Both the position numbers and the translations under genes were made by a program. From Planomicrobium sp. CPCC 101079 (GTDB taxonomy: Bacteria; Bacillota; Bacilli; Bacillales_A; Planococcaceae), in assembly GCF_007859275.1 (NCBI RefSeq), contig NZ_VOHC01000011.1:372001-436000 (forward strand): a DNA stretch of 64,000 bases. The letters run 5' to 3'. Position 1 is the stretch's first letter. Each line of letters starts with the position of its first letter. The notes under the pieces are model-generated. The model worked only from the letters and a program-made list of their open reading frames with translations. It did no database searches and was not told the DNA's origin. Positions 44,256-53,740 of this stretch are shown piece after piece.

Positions 44256-45029
44256 ATGGGCAAATTGACAGGGAAAGTTGCTGTAGTCACAGGTGCGAGC
44301 CGGCTTCAGGGCATCGGGGCAGCAATCTGCAAAGAACTGGCGGAAAACGGATGTGACATCTTTTTTACGTATTGGTCACAATATGATGAAAGTATGCCAT
44401 GGGGAATCCGGAAAGATGAACCGTCATTATTAAAAGATGAATTAGTAAAACTCGGAGTCGCTGTTGATCACTTGGAAGTGGACCTGGCTCAAACCGAGAA
44501 CTTGGAAAAACTTCTAGAAAAAGTGGCTGAAGTACTTGGGCCGCCCGATATTCTAATCAATAATGCGACCTACTCAGTAAATGGCGATTTTACTTCTGTC
44601 ACAGCCAAAGAGCTCGACGAGCATTATTTTATAAATGTACGGGCACCAACGATTCTCAGCAGCAAATTCGCTCAGAGCTTCAAAAAGAAAAAAGGGGGGA
44701 GAATCATCAATCTTTCATCCGGCCAATTTCAAGGTCCGATGCCTGGGGAACTGGCCTATGCGACTACAAAAGGAGCAATTGATGCACTGACGCTGACACT
44801 ATCTGCAGAAGCTTCGTCTTTAGGGATAACGGTCAATGCCGTCAATCCCGGACCGACCGACACCGGATGGATGACCGAGGGCATACGCAAGGAGTTGATA
44901 CAACAGTTTCCATCGCGGCGGATCGGAAAACCAAGTGATGCGGCAAAATTGATCAGCTTTCTAGCGAGTGACGACGCGGAATGGATTACGGGACAGGTTA
45001 TCCATTCCGAAGGAGGATTCCGCAGGTGA
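44256..45029 (+). CDS. SDR-family oxidoreductase, 257 aa
   Basis: Rossmann motif TGASRLQGIGAAIC (an enlarged GxxxGIG loop with two extra residues), NNATYS instead of NNAG, catalytic Ser in NLSSGQFQG, YxxxK as AYATTKGA, ending GQVIHSEGGFRR. Similar to FabG-like reductases of Bacillus often called 3-oxoacyl-ACP reductase. Start ATG 44256 with GGAGGGAAGAAG upstream. Confidence 0.86.
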   Translation: MGKLTGKVAVVTGASRLQGIGAAICKELAENGCDIFFTYWSQYDESMPWGIRKDEPSLLKDELVKLGVAVDHLEVDLAQTENLEKLLEKVAEVLGPPDILINNATYSVNGDFTSVTAKELDEHYFINVRAPTILSSKFAQSFKKKKGGRIINLSSGQFQGPMPGELAYATTKGAIDALTLTLSAEASSLGITVNAVNPGPTDTGWMTEGIRKELIQQFPSRRIGKPSDAAKLISFLASDDAEWITGQVIHSEGGFRR

Positions 45030-45130
45030 TTTTTTGAGCAAAAATTACGCTTCTTTGCCGCAAATACTGGTATGATAGGCAGTGGGCATTGCCCGCCATA
45101 CATAACGAACAGCAGAAAGAAGTGGAAATA

Positions 45131-46048
45131 ATGATACAAGGAAATTTAGAAACAATGAGTCCTGGCAAGCTGATGTGGAAGATGACAAGGCCGCACACTC
45201 TGACGGCAACATTTGCGCCAGTTATACTTGGAACGGTCATAGCTGCGGCGGCAGTTAAAATAGACTGGCTCTTGTTCGCAGCGATGATGGTTGCCTGCTT
45301 GTGCCTTCAGATAGCGACCAATTTGTTTAACGAGTACTATGATTTCAAGCGGGGGCTTGATACGGCTGAATCGATCGGCATCGGCGGAGGCATCGTCCGG
45401 CACGGGTTGAAACCGAAAAATGTTCTGGCTGTAGCTTTGGTTTTGTATGTAATCGCCGCTATTATCGGCGTCTATATTTGCATGAACAGCTCCTGGTGGC
45501 TTATAGCAATAGGGGCTATCGGCATGGCAGTCGGCTATTTCTATACGGGCGGCCCGCTGCCGATCGCTTATACGCCGTTTGGGGAACTGGCTTCCGGTCT
45601 GTTGATGGGAACAGGGTTCGTGTTGATTTCGTTCTTCATCCAGACCGATACGGTTACCCCCGTCAGTTTGCTTGTCTCTATCCCGGTCGGCATTCTGGTC
45701 GGCGGCATAAACATGGCGAACAATATTCGGGACATTGAGGAAGATACAAAAGGCGGGCGCAAAACCTTGCCGATTCTTCTTGGCAGGGACCGGGCGATCA
45801 ACTGTTTAGCGGTTTTCTTTTTCATCGCTTACATCTGGATCATCTCACTGGTCATAACAGGGACGGTCAGCCCTTGGGCGCTGCTCGTATTGCTGAGCAT
45901 CCCGAAACCGGTTCAAGCGATCAAAGGCTTCAAACAAGGCAAAAAAGAGCCGAAACAAATGGGCATTGCAATGAAATCGACCGGCATCACCAATACGCTG
46001 TTCAGTTTTTTGTTGTCCATCGGTTTGTTTATTTCCTATTTGTTCTAA
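45131..46048 (+). CDS. menA: MenA-type 1,4-dihydroxy-2-naphthoate prenyltransferase, 305 aa
   Basis: UbiA-superfamily membrane prenyltransferase that attaches the polyprenyl tail to DHNA to give demethylmenaquinone. Two Asp-rich motifs (NLFNEYYDFKRGLD and NNIRDIEEDTKGGRKT) bind the Mg2+-prenyl diphosphate. Eight to nine helices. Start ATG 45131 is chosen as the frame upstream is not family-like; AGAAGTGG precedes it. Terminator after it. It lies outside the main men cluster. Confidence 0.88.
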   Translation: MIQGNLETMSPGKLMWKMTRPHTLTATFAPVILGTVIAAAAVKIDWLLFAAMMVACLCLQIATNLFNEYYDFKRGLDTAESIGIGGGIVRHGLKPKNVLAVALVLYVIAAIIGVYICMNSSWWLIAIGAIGMAVGYFYTGGPLPIAYTPFGELASGLLMGTGFVLISFFIQTDTVTPVSLLVSIPVGILVGGINMANNIRDIEEDTKGGRKTLPILLGRDRAINCLAVFFFIAYIWIISLVITGTVSPWALLVLLSIPKPVQAIKGFKQGKKEPKQMGIAMKSTGITNTLFSFLLSIGLFISYLF

Positions 46049-46049
46049 A

Positions 46050-46084
46050 AAAAGCTCACGCCGATTTCATCAGCGTGAGCTTTT
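46050..46084. terminator. 12-bp terminator hairpin after menA
   Basis: AAAAGCTCACGC and its complement with an 11-base loop and T tail. Confidence 0.85.
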
Positions 46085-46244
46085 CTTGTTAAATACAATA
46101 AATGTATTAATTTACATAAGGGTATACAAAAAACTAAAACCAGCAAACAAGAAAAAAACCAAAAAGATTATAGATGAAAACTTACAGAACCTATACAATC
46201 AAGAAAAAAGAAAACTGAATTTGATAAATGAAGGAGGAATACTC

Positions 46245-46706
46245 ATGATAGTAAGGCAAGCAAAACCGGCCGAATTTAAACATATTTACAAACAAGGATA
46301 CAGCGAATGGGCAAAAGGCCGTTCTTTTGAGGAATATTTGAAAGACAACCAAAAAGAAGAACAAAATGGCATCCGTTATGTTCTGGTTAATGATGAGGAA
46401 CAGCTTATAGCGTCTCTCATCATGCTTGAATTCCGGCCGAATTTATTCGGAATCGGCTCAATAGTAGTGGATCCGGCTTTTCGAAGCCGGGGCCTCGGCA
46501 AAAAGCTGATCGAAGAATGCCTTGAAAAACATTCGGATGCAGCGTTTATTTTATACAGTGAGATCGAACCGAGCTATTATGAGCAGTTTGGCTTCCGTGT
46601 ATTGCCAAATGACCTTCAGCAATCCTCTAAAGGAACATGCATGATCCGGGCGAAAGAAGAAACCTATGAAAAAACGCTGCAGGCACCACTTCCTGGCTAT
46701 TTTTAA
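46245..46706 (+). CDS. GNAT acetyltransferase, 153 aa
   Basis: Motif A IGSIVVDPAFRSRGLGKKLIEE and motif B with YYEQFGFRVLP. Substrate unknown. Start ATG 46245 has AAGGAGG upstream; the preceding 53 residues in the same frame are leader. Followed by a T-box leader, so transcription must end near 46707 or read into the proS leader. Confidence 0.86.
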   Translation: MIVRQAKPAEFKHIYKQGYSEWAKGRSFEEYLKDNQKEEQNGIRYVLVNDEEQLIASLIMLEFRPNLFGIGSIVVDPAFRSRGLGKKLIEECLEKHSDAAFILYSEIEPSYYEQFGFRVLPNDLQQSSKGTCMIRAKEETYEKTLQAPLPGYF

Positions 46707-46784
46707 AATACAAAAAAATAATGTATTGACTTAATTTTTTATTTCAATTAGTCTAAATAAAATAATTATACGAGCAACATGCCT

Positions 46785-46992
46785 GTTTAAGGACTAGTAG
46801 ATCAACGGTGTTTTTCAGAGAGGATATTGAAAGCTGTGAGATATCCAATACACGTTTTTCGAACCTGCCTTTCATATCTGTATTGAAAAATACGGCGGTT
46901 AATCCCGTTACCGATTTCGAGTGTAAAGCTTTGCTTTAAAAAAGGGTGGTACCACCTCCAGGGTCCCTTTATTAAAGCAGGGCTTTTTTATT
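46785..46992 (+). promoter_or_regulatory. Proline T-box leader of proS
   Basis: T-box motif AAGGGTGGTACCACC (46942-46956), specifier loop with AGTAG on the 5' side and GAACCTGCC (CCT = Pro codon at 46864-46866) on the 3' side. A terminator hairpin with T6 ends at about 46989. The bulge UGGU fits the A73 discriminator of tRNA-Pro. Uncharged tRNA-Pro would antiterminate. Confidence 0.9.
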
Positions 46993-47015
46993 TTTTCAAA
47001 AAAAGGAGAATGACC

Positions 47016-48446
47016 ATGACAAAAAAACTGGTAGAAAAAATCACTAACATGGATGAAGATTTTGCGCAATGGTACACGGATGTGGTGACGAAAGCGGAAC
47101 TCGTTGACTACTCCAGTGTCCGCGGCTCGATGATTATCCGCCCTTACGGCTACGCTATCTGGGAAAATATCAAAAGCGCATTGGATGCGGAGATCAAGCG
47201 AACGGGCCATGAAAACCTCTACATGCCATTGCTGATTCCTGAAAGCCTGCTGCAAAAAGAAAAAGACCATATAGAAGGGTTTGCGCCGGAAGTGGCTTGG
47301 GTGACGCATGGGGGAGATGAAAAACTTGCAGAGCGTTTGTGCATCCGCCCGACTTCCGAAGTGCTGTTTGCGGAACACTATAAAAACATCATTCATTCCT
47401 ACCGGGATTTGCCGAAGCTGTACAACCAATGGGCAAACGTCATCCGCTGGGAGAAAACGACGCGGCCTTTCCTGCGGACACTCGAGTTCTTGTGGCAAGA
47501 AGGGCATACGTGCCATGAAACCGAAGAAGATGCCCATGAAGAAACCGTCAAAATGCTGAATGTTTACGCCGATATTTGTGAGCGGCTCTTGGCAATCCCA
47601 GTCGTTAAGGGACGCAAAACGGAAAAAGAGAAATTCGCAGGAGCCAGATACACTTATACGATCGAGAGCTTGATGCATGACGGAAAAGCGCTTCAGTCCG
47701 GGACTTCCCATAATCTTGGCACGGGATTTGCGGAATCGTTCGGTATCGAATTCCTAAACCGTGAAGGAAAACTGCAGCCTGTGCATCAGACATCCTGGGG
47801 ATTCACGACACGCATTATCGGCGCAATGATCATGGTTCACGGCGATGACAAAGGCTTGGTTTTACCGCCGCAAGTGGCGCCAACGCAAGTGATGATCGTG
47901 CCGGTTGCCCAGCATAAGGAAGGCGTATTGGACGCCGCATATGAGCTTCACGGCAATTTAAACCGTTCGGTCCGCGTTGCAATTGATGCAAGCGACAAAA
48001 CACCTGGCTGGAAATTCAATGAAACTGAAATGAAAGGCATTCCGCTCCGGTTGGAAATCGGGCCAAAAGATATCGAGGAGAAAAAAGTGGTACTTGTCAG
48101 AAGAGATACTGGTGAGAAAATTCAGGTGGACTATGAAAATATTGAAGCCGAAATCCAACGCCTACTCTCTGACATACAGGATAGCCTTTACCAAAAAGCG
48201 CTCAATCACCAAATTGCCAAAACAGCGACTGCCTATACCCTGGAGGAATTCCAAGACAAGTTGACGGAGCAAGGCGGATTCATCAAAGCCATGTGGTGCG
48301 GCAAACAAGCGTGCGAAGACAAAATCAAGGAACACACACAAGCGACATCGCGTTGCCTGCCTTTTGAACAGGAAAAGCTATTGGAAACATGTGTATGCTG
48401 TGGAGAACAGGCTGATGACATGGTCATTTGGGCGAAGGCGTATTAA
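47016..48446 (+). CDS. proS: Prolyl-tRNA synthetase, archaeal/eukaryal-type, 476 aa
   Basis: Class II synthetase without the inserted editing domain of bacterial-type ProRS. Motifs: [44 protein letters not shown] and [19 protein letters not shown], followed by the anticodon-binding domain and a C-terminal Cys zinc-like site ([19 protein letters not shown]). This compact type (about 476 aa) coexists with a normal ProRS in some Bacilli, and is often T-box regulated. Start ATG 47016 (spacing 7 from AAGGAG) chosen over ATG 47010. Confidence 0.93.
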   Translation: MTKKLVEKITNMDEDFAQWYTDVVTKAELVDYSSVRGSMIIRPYGYAIWENIKSALDAEIKRTGHENLYMPLLIPESLLQKEKDHIEGFAPEVAWVTHGGDEKLAERLCIRPTSEVLFAEHYKNIIHSYRDLPKLYNQWANVIRWEKTTRPFLRTLEFLWQEGHTCHETEEDAHEETVKMLNVYADICERLLAIPVVKGRKTEKEKFAGARYTYTIESLMHDGKALQSGTSHNLGTGFAESFGIEFLNREGKLQPVHQTSWGFTTRIIGAMIMVHGDDKGLVLPPQVAPTQVMIVPVAQHKEGVLDAAYELHGNLNRSVRVAIDASDKTPGWKFNETEMKGIPLRLEIGPKDIEEKKVVLVRRDTGEKIQVDYENIEAEIQRLLSDIQDSLYQKALNHQIAKTATAYTLEEFQDKLTEQGGFIKAMWCGKQACEDKIKEHTQATSRCLPFEQEKLLETCVCCGEQADDMVIWAKAY

Positions 48447-48479
48447 CTATCGGCTGTTTTGAAGAAAGGTGAAAATTTC

Positions 48480-48731
48480 TTGGAATACTATAAAAACAAA
48501 GTGTCGTGGTGCCCAATATGCGATCAGGGCTGGATTGAAATCATAAAACATAAAAACACAAAAGAGCTCTTTGTATGGTGCAGTGAATGCGAATCGTGTT
48601 GGGAACATCCTTTAAGCAGTTCGCAAAAAATGAAAGCAGGTTCCATTTTTGCAACTGATGGCCAAATTGAAGAACCAACTGATCCAGAGATACAGCTTAT
48701 GAAGTGGAGCAATTATATTTTAAAAACTTGA
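48480..48731 (+). CDS. Small zinc-ribbon-like protein, 83 aa
   Basis: Cys pairs CPIC and CSEC (about 18 residues apart) form a treble-clef or zinc-ribbon site. TTG 48480 is chosen for AGGTG at 8-base spacing; the TTG at 48459 has none. Function unknown; it begins 33 bases after proS and may be co-transcribed. Confidence 0.55.
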   Translation: MEYYKNKVSWCPICDQGWIEIIKHKNTKELFVWCSECESCWEHPLSSSQKMKAGSIFATDGQIEEPTDPEIQLMKWSNYILKT

Positions 48732-49109
48732 ATTCGCTATCTTTCAGCTGCAGTTCTATAAATGAGAAATCGAACTAATTATAGAAGTGCCGTTTTTGTG
48801 GTTATTCCTAAAACATTCCAGGTATCCTTCCAAATGAAAAAAATTCTATCCATTTCCACTGGCTCGTTATATGAGGAAACCTGTTTCTTCACTACAGCTT
48901 TATTCTTTGTGTTTATGAATGCGGCCACACTAGATGTAACCGCCACTTCACGTAGTGGAAATGGCAATCCGTTCCTATTTCCTTTGTTATTCATCCACCC
49001 CTTTGTCTTGTTCTTAGACGATTGGTTTCGCGGAAGCCATCACCTCTTGAAAACAAGTGACGTGCAAGCAAAAGTGATGGGTTACTTTAAAGAATAGAGG
49101 AGTTGGATC
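48732..49109. other. Gap with two overlapping weak frames
   Basis: A 111-codon plus-strand frame (48762-49097) and a 71-codon minus-strand frame (48779-48994) overlap; neither has a ribosome binding site. The plus frame includes DDWFRGSHHLLKTSD and hydrophobic stretches, so it could be a decayed gene, but I do not annotate it as functional. Confidence 0.35.
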
Positions 49110-49649
49110 ATGATTAATGCCTATGAGTTTGAAACAGCACGTTTAGGATTCAGAAGATGGAAAGAATCGGACAAGGAGAAGTTCGCATCGATGAATCGGG
49201 ATTGTGAAGTCATGAAATATTTTCCGAACAAATTGACCACGAAAGAATCGGATGACTTGATCGAGCGATTTGAAAAGCATTTTGATGAAAAAGGCTATGG
49301 CATTTGGGCGGTGGAACGAAAAGAAGACAACAACTTTATCGGATTTATCGGCCTGCTGGAAATCGGTTTTGAGGCGGATTTTCAATTCGAGACCGAAATC
49401 GGCTGGCGGCTAGACAAGAAATTCTGGAAAATGGGTTATGCGGTCGAAGGAGCGAAAGCTTGTTTAGACTTTGCCTTTGGCAAACTGCAACTGAATGAAG
49501 TTTATTCATTTACCGCAACAATAAATGTTCCTTCTGAAACGGTTATGAAACGAATCGGAATGTCAAAAGTGAAAGAGTTTGACGACCCGAAAGTACCGGT
49601 GGGCAGTCCACTTAAGAGACATGTTTTGTATAAGATCGACAGACCATAA
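49110..49649 (+). CDS. RimJ/RimL-type GNAT acetyltransferase, 179 aa
   Basis: FETARLGFRRWKESD at the N-terminus, ETEIGWRLDKKFWKMGYAVEG in motif A and NVPSETVMKRIGM in motif B, as in ribosomal-protein N-acetyltransferase-like enzymes. GAGGAG precedes ATG 49110. Substrate unknown. Confidence 0.87.
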   Translation: MINAYEFETARLGFRRWKESDKEKFASMNRDCEVMKYFPNKLTTKESDDLIERFEKHFDEKGYGIWAVERKEDNNFIGFIGLLEIGFEADFQFETEIGWRLDKKFWKMGYAVEGAKACLDFAFGKLQLNEVYSFTATINVPSETVMKRIGMSKVKEFDDPKVPVGSPLKRHVLYKIDRP

Positions 49650-49716
49650 AGAGCATTTGTAAATGGTATTTGGCTATGCTTTATTATAGTGACAATCCCT
49701 CCGTGCTGTTCTGCGC

Positions 49717-49751
49717 AAAAAAAGACATTCATTTAAGAATGTCTTTTTTTG
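49717..49751. terminator. Bidirectional terminator
   Basis: AAAAAAGACATTC and its complement around a 6-base loop with long T/A runs, between convergent genes. Confidence 0.85.
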
Positions 49752-49754
49752 TGG

Positions 49755-50195
49755 TTATTTGTTGTTGGCCTTTTCTTTTTCCAAGACATCCTTCACAACA
49801 TCTTCAATTGTGACACTGCCTAGAGCCTTTTCCAATGCAAATTGCGCAGCAGAAAACAAAGGAATGATTGTTTCTTGGATATTTCTTCCAACCGCGCAAG
49901 CGGGATTCGGATTGCCATGAACACTGAACAATTCCTGGTCTTGGACGACATCGACCGCTTTGTAAACATCCAGCAGTGTGATCTCCGACAGATCCTTGGC
50001 CAGTTCCGCCCCGGCAATGCCCGGACGCACAGTGACCAATCCCGCATTTTTTAACAATCCAATTATTCTTCTAATAACAACGGGATTCGTATTGACACTT
50101 CCCGCAATATATTCCGATGAACTGACATTTCCTTTGTTGACTTCGATAAGCGTTAATATATGAATCCCTACAGCAAAACGGCTGCTGATAGACAT
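49755..50195 (-). CDS. Rrf2-family transcriptional regulator (YwnA-like), 146 aa
   Basis: Winged-helix regulator: MSISSRFAVGIHILTLI opening and SEYIAGSVNTNPVVIRRIIGLL recognition region, then VRPGIAGAELAKDLSEITLLDVYKAV. It has only one Cys (NPACAVG), so the classical three-Cys FeS site is absent; YwnA-type members sense redox otherwise. Start ATG 50195 follows AAGGAAGGTGG. Divergent from the NmrA-like reductase, with shared palindromic sites. Confidence 0.87.
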   Translation of the reverse strand: MSISSRFAVGIHILTLIEVNKGNVSSSEYIAGSVNTNPVVIRRIIGLLKNAGLVTVRPGIAGAELAKDLSEITLLDVYKAVDVVQDQELFSVHGNPNPACAVGRNIQETIIPLFSAAQFALEKALGSVTIEDVVKDVLEKEKANNK

Positions 50196-50241
50196 GGATA
50201 GCCACCTTCCTTTAGATAAAACAGTGCAATCGGCAGAATAA

Positions 50242-50371
50242 CTTGTAATCAACTTTATTACAAGCTTATTATACCTTACTAACCTGAATTTATTAAGAAT
50301 ACCGATTAGCAAAGAGTTGACAATCACCCATCTTGTAACTAGTATAACTACATGTAACTAGTTTAGTTACA
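50242..50371. promoter_or_regulatory. Divergent promoter with TTGTAA-type palindromes
   Basis: CTTGTAAT-N7-ATTACAAG at 50242-50264; an imperfect TTGTAACT...TAACTACA at 50333-50352; TGTAACTA-GTT-TAGTTACA at 50353-50371. TTGACA (50317-50322), 17 bases, TAGTAT (50340-50345) is the likely reductase promoter, its -10 overlapped by the second site. Suggests Rrf2 control of both genes. Confidence 0.65.
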
Positions 50372-50395
50372 ACAAGATGCGAAGGAGGCAAAAAA

Positions 50396-51259
50396 ATGAA
50401 ATTGTTAGTTACCGGTGCGACAGGTAAACTTGGAACGAAGATTGTTGAATCATTATTGAAAACGGTACCTGCCGAACAACTTGCTGTCAGTGTGCGAAAT
50501 CCGGAAAAAGCAGAAAACTTACGCACTCGAGGAGTAGAAGTGAGACAGGGCGATTTTGACCATCCGGAGACTTTGGACTCTGCTTTTGCTGGCATCGATC
50601 GATTATTGATCATTTCTGCTGACGGAGACAATGATACCCGGATACGCCAGCATACCGCTGCAGTTGCTGCTGCTGAACGCGCAGGCGTGAGATTTATCGC
50701 CTATACCAGCTTAGTAAACGCAAGCGAAAGCGAGATGTTCTTGGCACCTCCGCACCGTGCTACAGAAACGGCTATTTTAGAAACAGGGATACCCTTTTCC
50801 ATTCTTCGCAACAATTGGTATTTGGAAAACGAAATTCCAAGCATTCAAGGTGCGCTAGCAGGAGCTCCTTGGATCACTTCAGCAGGCTCTGGAAAAGTGG
50901 GCTGGGCATTGCAGCAAGATTACGCTGAAGCGGCAGCCGCAGTATTGGCAGGGGAAGGGCATGAAAATACAATATATGAGCTTTCCGGCAAACCGATGAC
51001 ACAAGAAGAACTGGCAACGGTTCTAAGCAAAGAAATCGGCAAGGATGTACCTGTTTTGCAGCTTGATGATGCTGCATACGCTGAGACCATGAAACAAGCT
51101 GGCCTACCTGATTTTCTTGTTCCGATGTTAGTAGACATTCAACAAGGCATCCGTGAGAACGCTTTAGCCATTGAAAGCGATGATTTCGAAAAAATTCTTG
51201 GTCGCCCGGCAACGCCGATCGAACAGGGCATAAGCAAAGTTGTAAAAAGCATTTCCTAA
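50396..51259 (+). CDS. NmrA-like SDR, quinone reductase (QorB/YtfG-like), 287 aa
   Basis: Atypical SDR: LVTGATGKLGTKIVESLL NAD(P) loop, GIDRLLIISADGDN, FIAYTSLVNASESEM and ILRNNWYLENEIPSIQGALAGAPWITS, as in QorB and related NAD(P)H:quinone oxidoreductases. AGGAGG before ATG 50396. Divergent from and probably repressed by the Rrf2 regulator; likely induced by quinone or electrophile stress. Confidence 0.87.
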   Translation: MKLLVTGATGKLGTKIVESLLKTVPAEQLAVSVRNPEKAENLRTRGVEVRQGDFDHPETLDSAFAGIDRLLIISADGDNDTRIRQHTAAVAAAERAGVRFIAYTSLVNASESEMFLAPPHRATETAILETGIPFSILRNNWYLENEIPSIQGALAGAPWITSAGSGKVGWALQQDYAEAAAAVLAGEGHENTIYELSGKPMTQEELATVLSKEIGKDVPVLQLDDAAYAETMKQAGLPDFLVPMLVDIQQGIRENALAIESDDFEKILGRPATPIEQGISKVVKSIS

Positions 51260-51319
51260 ATAGGGCAATAATCAAGACCTGATAAATACACCATCTTCCT
51301 GGAACCTGGAAGGGCTAAA

Positions 51320-51354
51320 AAGAGCGTGGAGAATCCTCTCCGCGTTCTTTTTGT
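51320..51354. terminator. Terminator after the quinone-reductase-like gene
   Basis: AAGAGCGTGGAGA/TCTCCGCGTTCTT stem (one wobble), T-run tail. Confidence 0.8.
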
Positions 51355-52031
51355 TTTTTATCTGCCAAAAAAGCTTAAAAAACATTAAGTTTACAGAGAA
51401 AAAATAAAAAAAATATTCACTTTTCGACAATAGCTTTTTTCTTCTTCTTCCAACGGTTGCTCCATTAATGCCAGCAAATCATATCAAACCCTTGACCTTC
51501 ACTAGAAGTGATAAAAAACTGGAAATAAAGTGTAAAAAACCGCTTCTATCGCTGAAATTGTCCTTTTAGAGACATTGGCGGCTATAAAGAATATGAAAAA
51601 AGATAACTTCCAGAATAAGATAAGAAAAGAAATTTAAATAGTAAGAATTGTCAGTTAATTAATATTTGCTATTAAAAAATAACAATTTCTTTTATAAAAA
51701 ATTAATATTAAAAAGTTAATAAATTATCGCTATTTACAACATGTAAAAGATATTATAGTCTAAATGTATTAAGAAAATAAATGAGAAAAGGTGATATGGA
51801 AAAAAAGTAAGCAAAAAGACTTTTTTGATTTTGACTATTTTTCGCTGGCTTCTAAATATTTTCAAAACCAGAGGATTTATGAATATTAATATTATTGAAT
51901 ATTTATGAATTTTACTCTCTTATTCATTTTTGCTAAAGTGGAAAAATCAAGAAAATCTTTAGCTTAATGAAAGAGGGGATCTTTCGATAATTTCAAATCG
52001 AAAGAAATAGTTGATGAAAGGACTGGACGAG
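51355..52031. other. AT-rich intergenic region
   Basis: About 680 bases, very A/T rich after 51590, with no long open frame. A tiny MEKK peptide after AAAAGGTGAT (about 51796) and a 9-bp hairpin (51980-51988 with 51997-52005) before the next gene are the only structured elements I see. Confidence 0.4.
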
Positions 52032-52424
52032 ATGATGCAGACGTCATCTTTAAAAACTGTGGCAGAAACAATCAGTTTACTGCTTGATGCAGAAATCGAG
52101 CGAACTGATGGGTTGTGGCAAATCCGGAAGCAACGACTTGCGAAAAATACTAAAAATACTTTTTGTATGATGGATTTTAGCCTGGAAGTAAAATCTTTTG
52201 AAGAAAACGGGACTGCTGTAAATAAGGCAAGTGTCTACCTTCTTCCAGAAGAGCTGCCGCGTTTCACTTCAGCGTTGTGGCAGCATCCTATTTCTTTTCC
52301 GACCACTTTCTCTCAAAAACAGACAGCGGATCACCATCTTTATTGTCTGCACTTAGAGACTAAAGAACTGCCACAAGACTTTGTTGAACGACTTGCAGAT
52401 GCACTGCAAACAATTTTGGAATAG
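52032..52424 (+). CDS. Hypothetical protein, 130 aa
   Basis: Soluble, mixed alpha/beta, beginning MMQTSSLKTVAETISLLLD, with DFSLEVKSFEENGTAVNKAS and a C-terminal LPQDFVERLADALQTIL helix. ATG 52032 is preferred (AAAGGA 9 bases upstream) over TTG 52011 or ATG 52014. Family not recognised. Confidence 0.55.
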   Translation: MMQTSSLKTVAETISLLLDAEIERTDGLWQIRKQRLAKNTKNTFCMMDFSLEVKSFEENGTAVNKASVYLLPEELPRFTSALWQHPISFPTTFSQKQTADHHLYCLHLETKELPQDFVERLADALQTILE

Positions 52425-52559
52425 AACTAGATTAACCTGCTGAGCATCTATTTAACCTCACGTTCAGAGCTTACTACTCGGCATATGGATATCCATAAGA
52501 GATGGCGGCAGTTTTGGGCAGAACCGATTTACGTATAACTGAACGAAAGAGGCGGTTTG

Positions 52560-52829
52560 ATGCTGAGAAACTTCCTTTCCTTCATGTCTGTATGCTTTTT
52601 TCTTGTAACCATCGTTCCTTTAGGGCTTTCATCTCTTCATTGGATGAGCACCCCCATGGATATACTTATGAGTTTCAATGTGTATTTCCCTTGCTTAATC
52701 GGTGCTGCTGGAATTCTATTAGCACTTACGGGTCCAAAAGGCGATTTAAAGCTTTACCTGATTTTGGCCAATAGCTTAAGCCTGGGGTTGTATCTTATCA
52801 AAATATTTATCATTTCGGTCACGGCATAA
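52560..52829 (+). CDS. Small membrane protein, 89 aa
   Basis: Three hydrophobic segments (about 5-25, 38-57, 65-86). Starts ATG 52560 with AGAGGCGG upstream. No family recognised. Confidence 0.55.
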   Translation: MLRNFLSFMSVCFFLVTIVPLGLSSLHWMSTPMDILMSFNVYFPCLIGAAGILLALTGPKGDLKLYLILANSLSLGLYLIKIFIISVTA

Positions 52830-52881
52830 TCAGTCAAACATTTACTCAATAAGCGCCAACATTAAAAGGAGGAAATATAAA

Positions 52882-53052
52882 ATGACTATTATCAAAAACG
52901 AGGTAAAACAAATGGATAAGATCACAGTGAATTATTTGGAAATGTACATGAACCATATTGAAGGGTACAAGCAGTACAAAAAAGAAAAAGCTAAGTTGGT
53001 TCCAGTGATTGAGGAAACAAGAGCTGTTGAAATTCCTGCAATACAAGCTTAG
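52882..53052 (+). CDS. Small hypothetical protein, 56 aa
   Basis: ATG 52882 has a strong AAAAGGAGG 8 bases upstream; 56 residues, Lys/Glu-rich and helical (NHIEGYKQYKKEKAKL), no hydrophobic segment. A minus-strand ORF covers the same region but lacks a binding site. Function unknown. Confidence 0.6.
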   Translation: MTIIKNEVKQMDKITVNYLEMYMNHIEGYKQYKKEKAKLVPVIEETRAVEIPAIQA

Positions 53053-53154
53053 TTTCTGCAGGTGACCTTGCTGTTCTTACATAAGCATGCAATACTCACC
53101 ATTCCAAAATTAATGGGTGCAAAAGCCAAAGATATTCAAATGATAAACTAGATG

Positions 53155-53186
53155 AAAAAGTCCACCTGTTTGGTGGACTTTTTTTG
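53155..53186 (+). terminator. Terminator
   Basis: AAAAAGTCCACC pairs with GGTGGACTTTTT around a 5-base loop; T7 tail. Confidence 0.9.
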
Positions 53187-53237
53187 ACTCTGCTTTTTTA
53201 AACTATAAGTTTCGGAAGAAGAAAGGAGGAGAGGGAT

Positions 53238-53735
53238 ATGCGCATTCGAGAACAGGACTTGCCTGGCATTGGAAAACGCATTTCATTCACAAATCGGGAT
53301 GGTATTGCTACCGTGATCATCCACCATTACAGCGGCAAACGGGAAATCTATTTTATGAATGACGAGGAGGACGAGGAAGTCCTGTTTTCTACTGTTTTCA
53401 CTTCCGATGAAGCAAAAGAGTTCGGAGCGAGGCTCCTTGGAATCGGCAATGAAACTGTAGATGAAGAAAGTTTTGAGCGTTTTCGCATCATGCGGCAAAA
53501 AATGCTGATAGATTGGATTAAAGTGAAAAAAGCATCTACCCTTGCAAATCAGACGGTGAAAGCTGCTCAATTGCGCGTGCCAGAAAATGTTTCCATCGTC
53601 GGGGTGGTGCGGGAGAAAGATATTTTGCCAAAACCTCAAGACGATTTTGTTATCCAAGCGGGAGATACCTTGCTGGTCATTGGAAAGAAAGAAGCGGTAA
53701 GCCGCTTTGAAGCTGCTTGCAAAGGCAAGGGTTAA
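53238..53735 (+). CDS. khtT: KhtT-like regulatory subunit (TrkA-C domain), 165 aa
   Basis: N-terminal KhtT domain (about 1-80, LPGIGKRISFTNRDGIATVIIHH) and C-terminal RCK/TrkA-C domain (about 90-165, LRVPENVSIVGVVREKDIL, GDTLLVIGKKEAV). In B. subtilis KhtT gates the KhtU K+/H+ antiporter and binds cyclic di-AMP. GGAGGAGAGG before ATG 53238. Directly upstream of khtU, 5-base gap. Confidence 0.9.
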   Translation: MRIREQDLPGIGKRISFTNRDGIATVIIHHYSGKREIYFMNDEEDEEVLFSTVFTSDEAKEFGARLLGIGNETVDEESFERFRIMRQKMLIDWIKVKKASTLANQTVKAAQLRVPENVSIVGVVREKDILPKPQDDFVIQAGDTLLVIGKKEAVSRFEAACKGKG

Positions 53736-53740
53736 TTGCG

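Noticed and set aside
46908..47711. 267-codon minus-strand ORF inside proS
   Set aside because: Antisense of proS and its T-box; no binding site, composition follows the coding strand.
48762..49097. 111-codon plus-strand ORF
   Set aside because: No ribosome binding site and overlaps an equally weak minus-strand frame; treated as possible debris.
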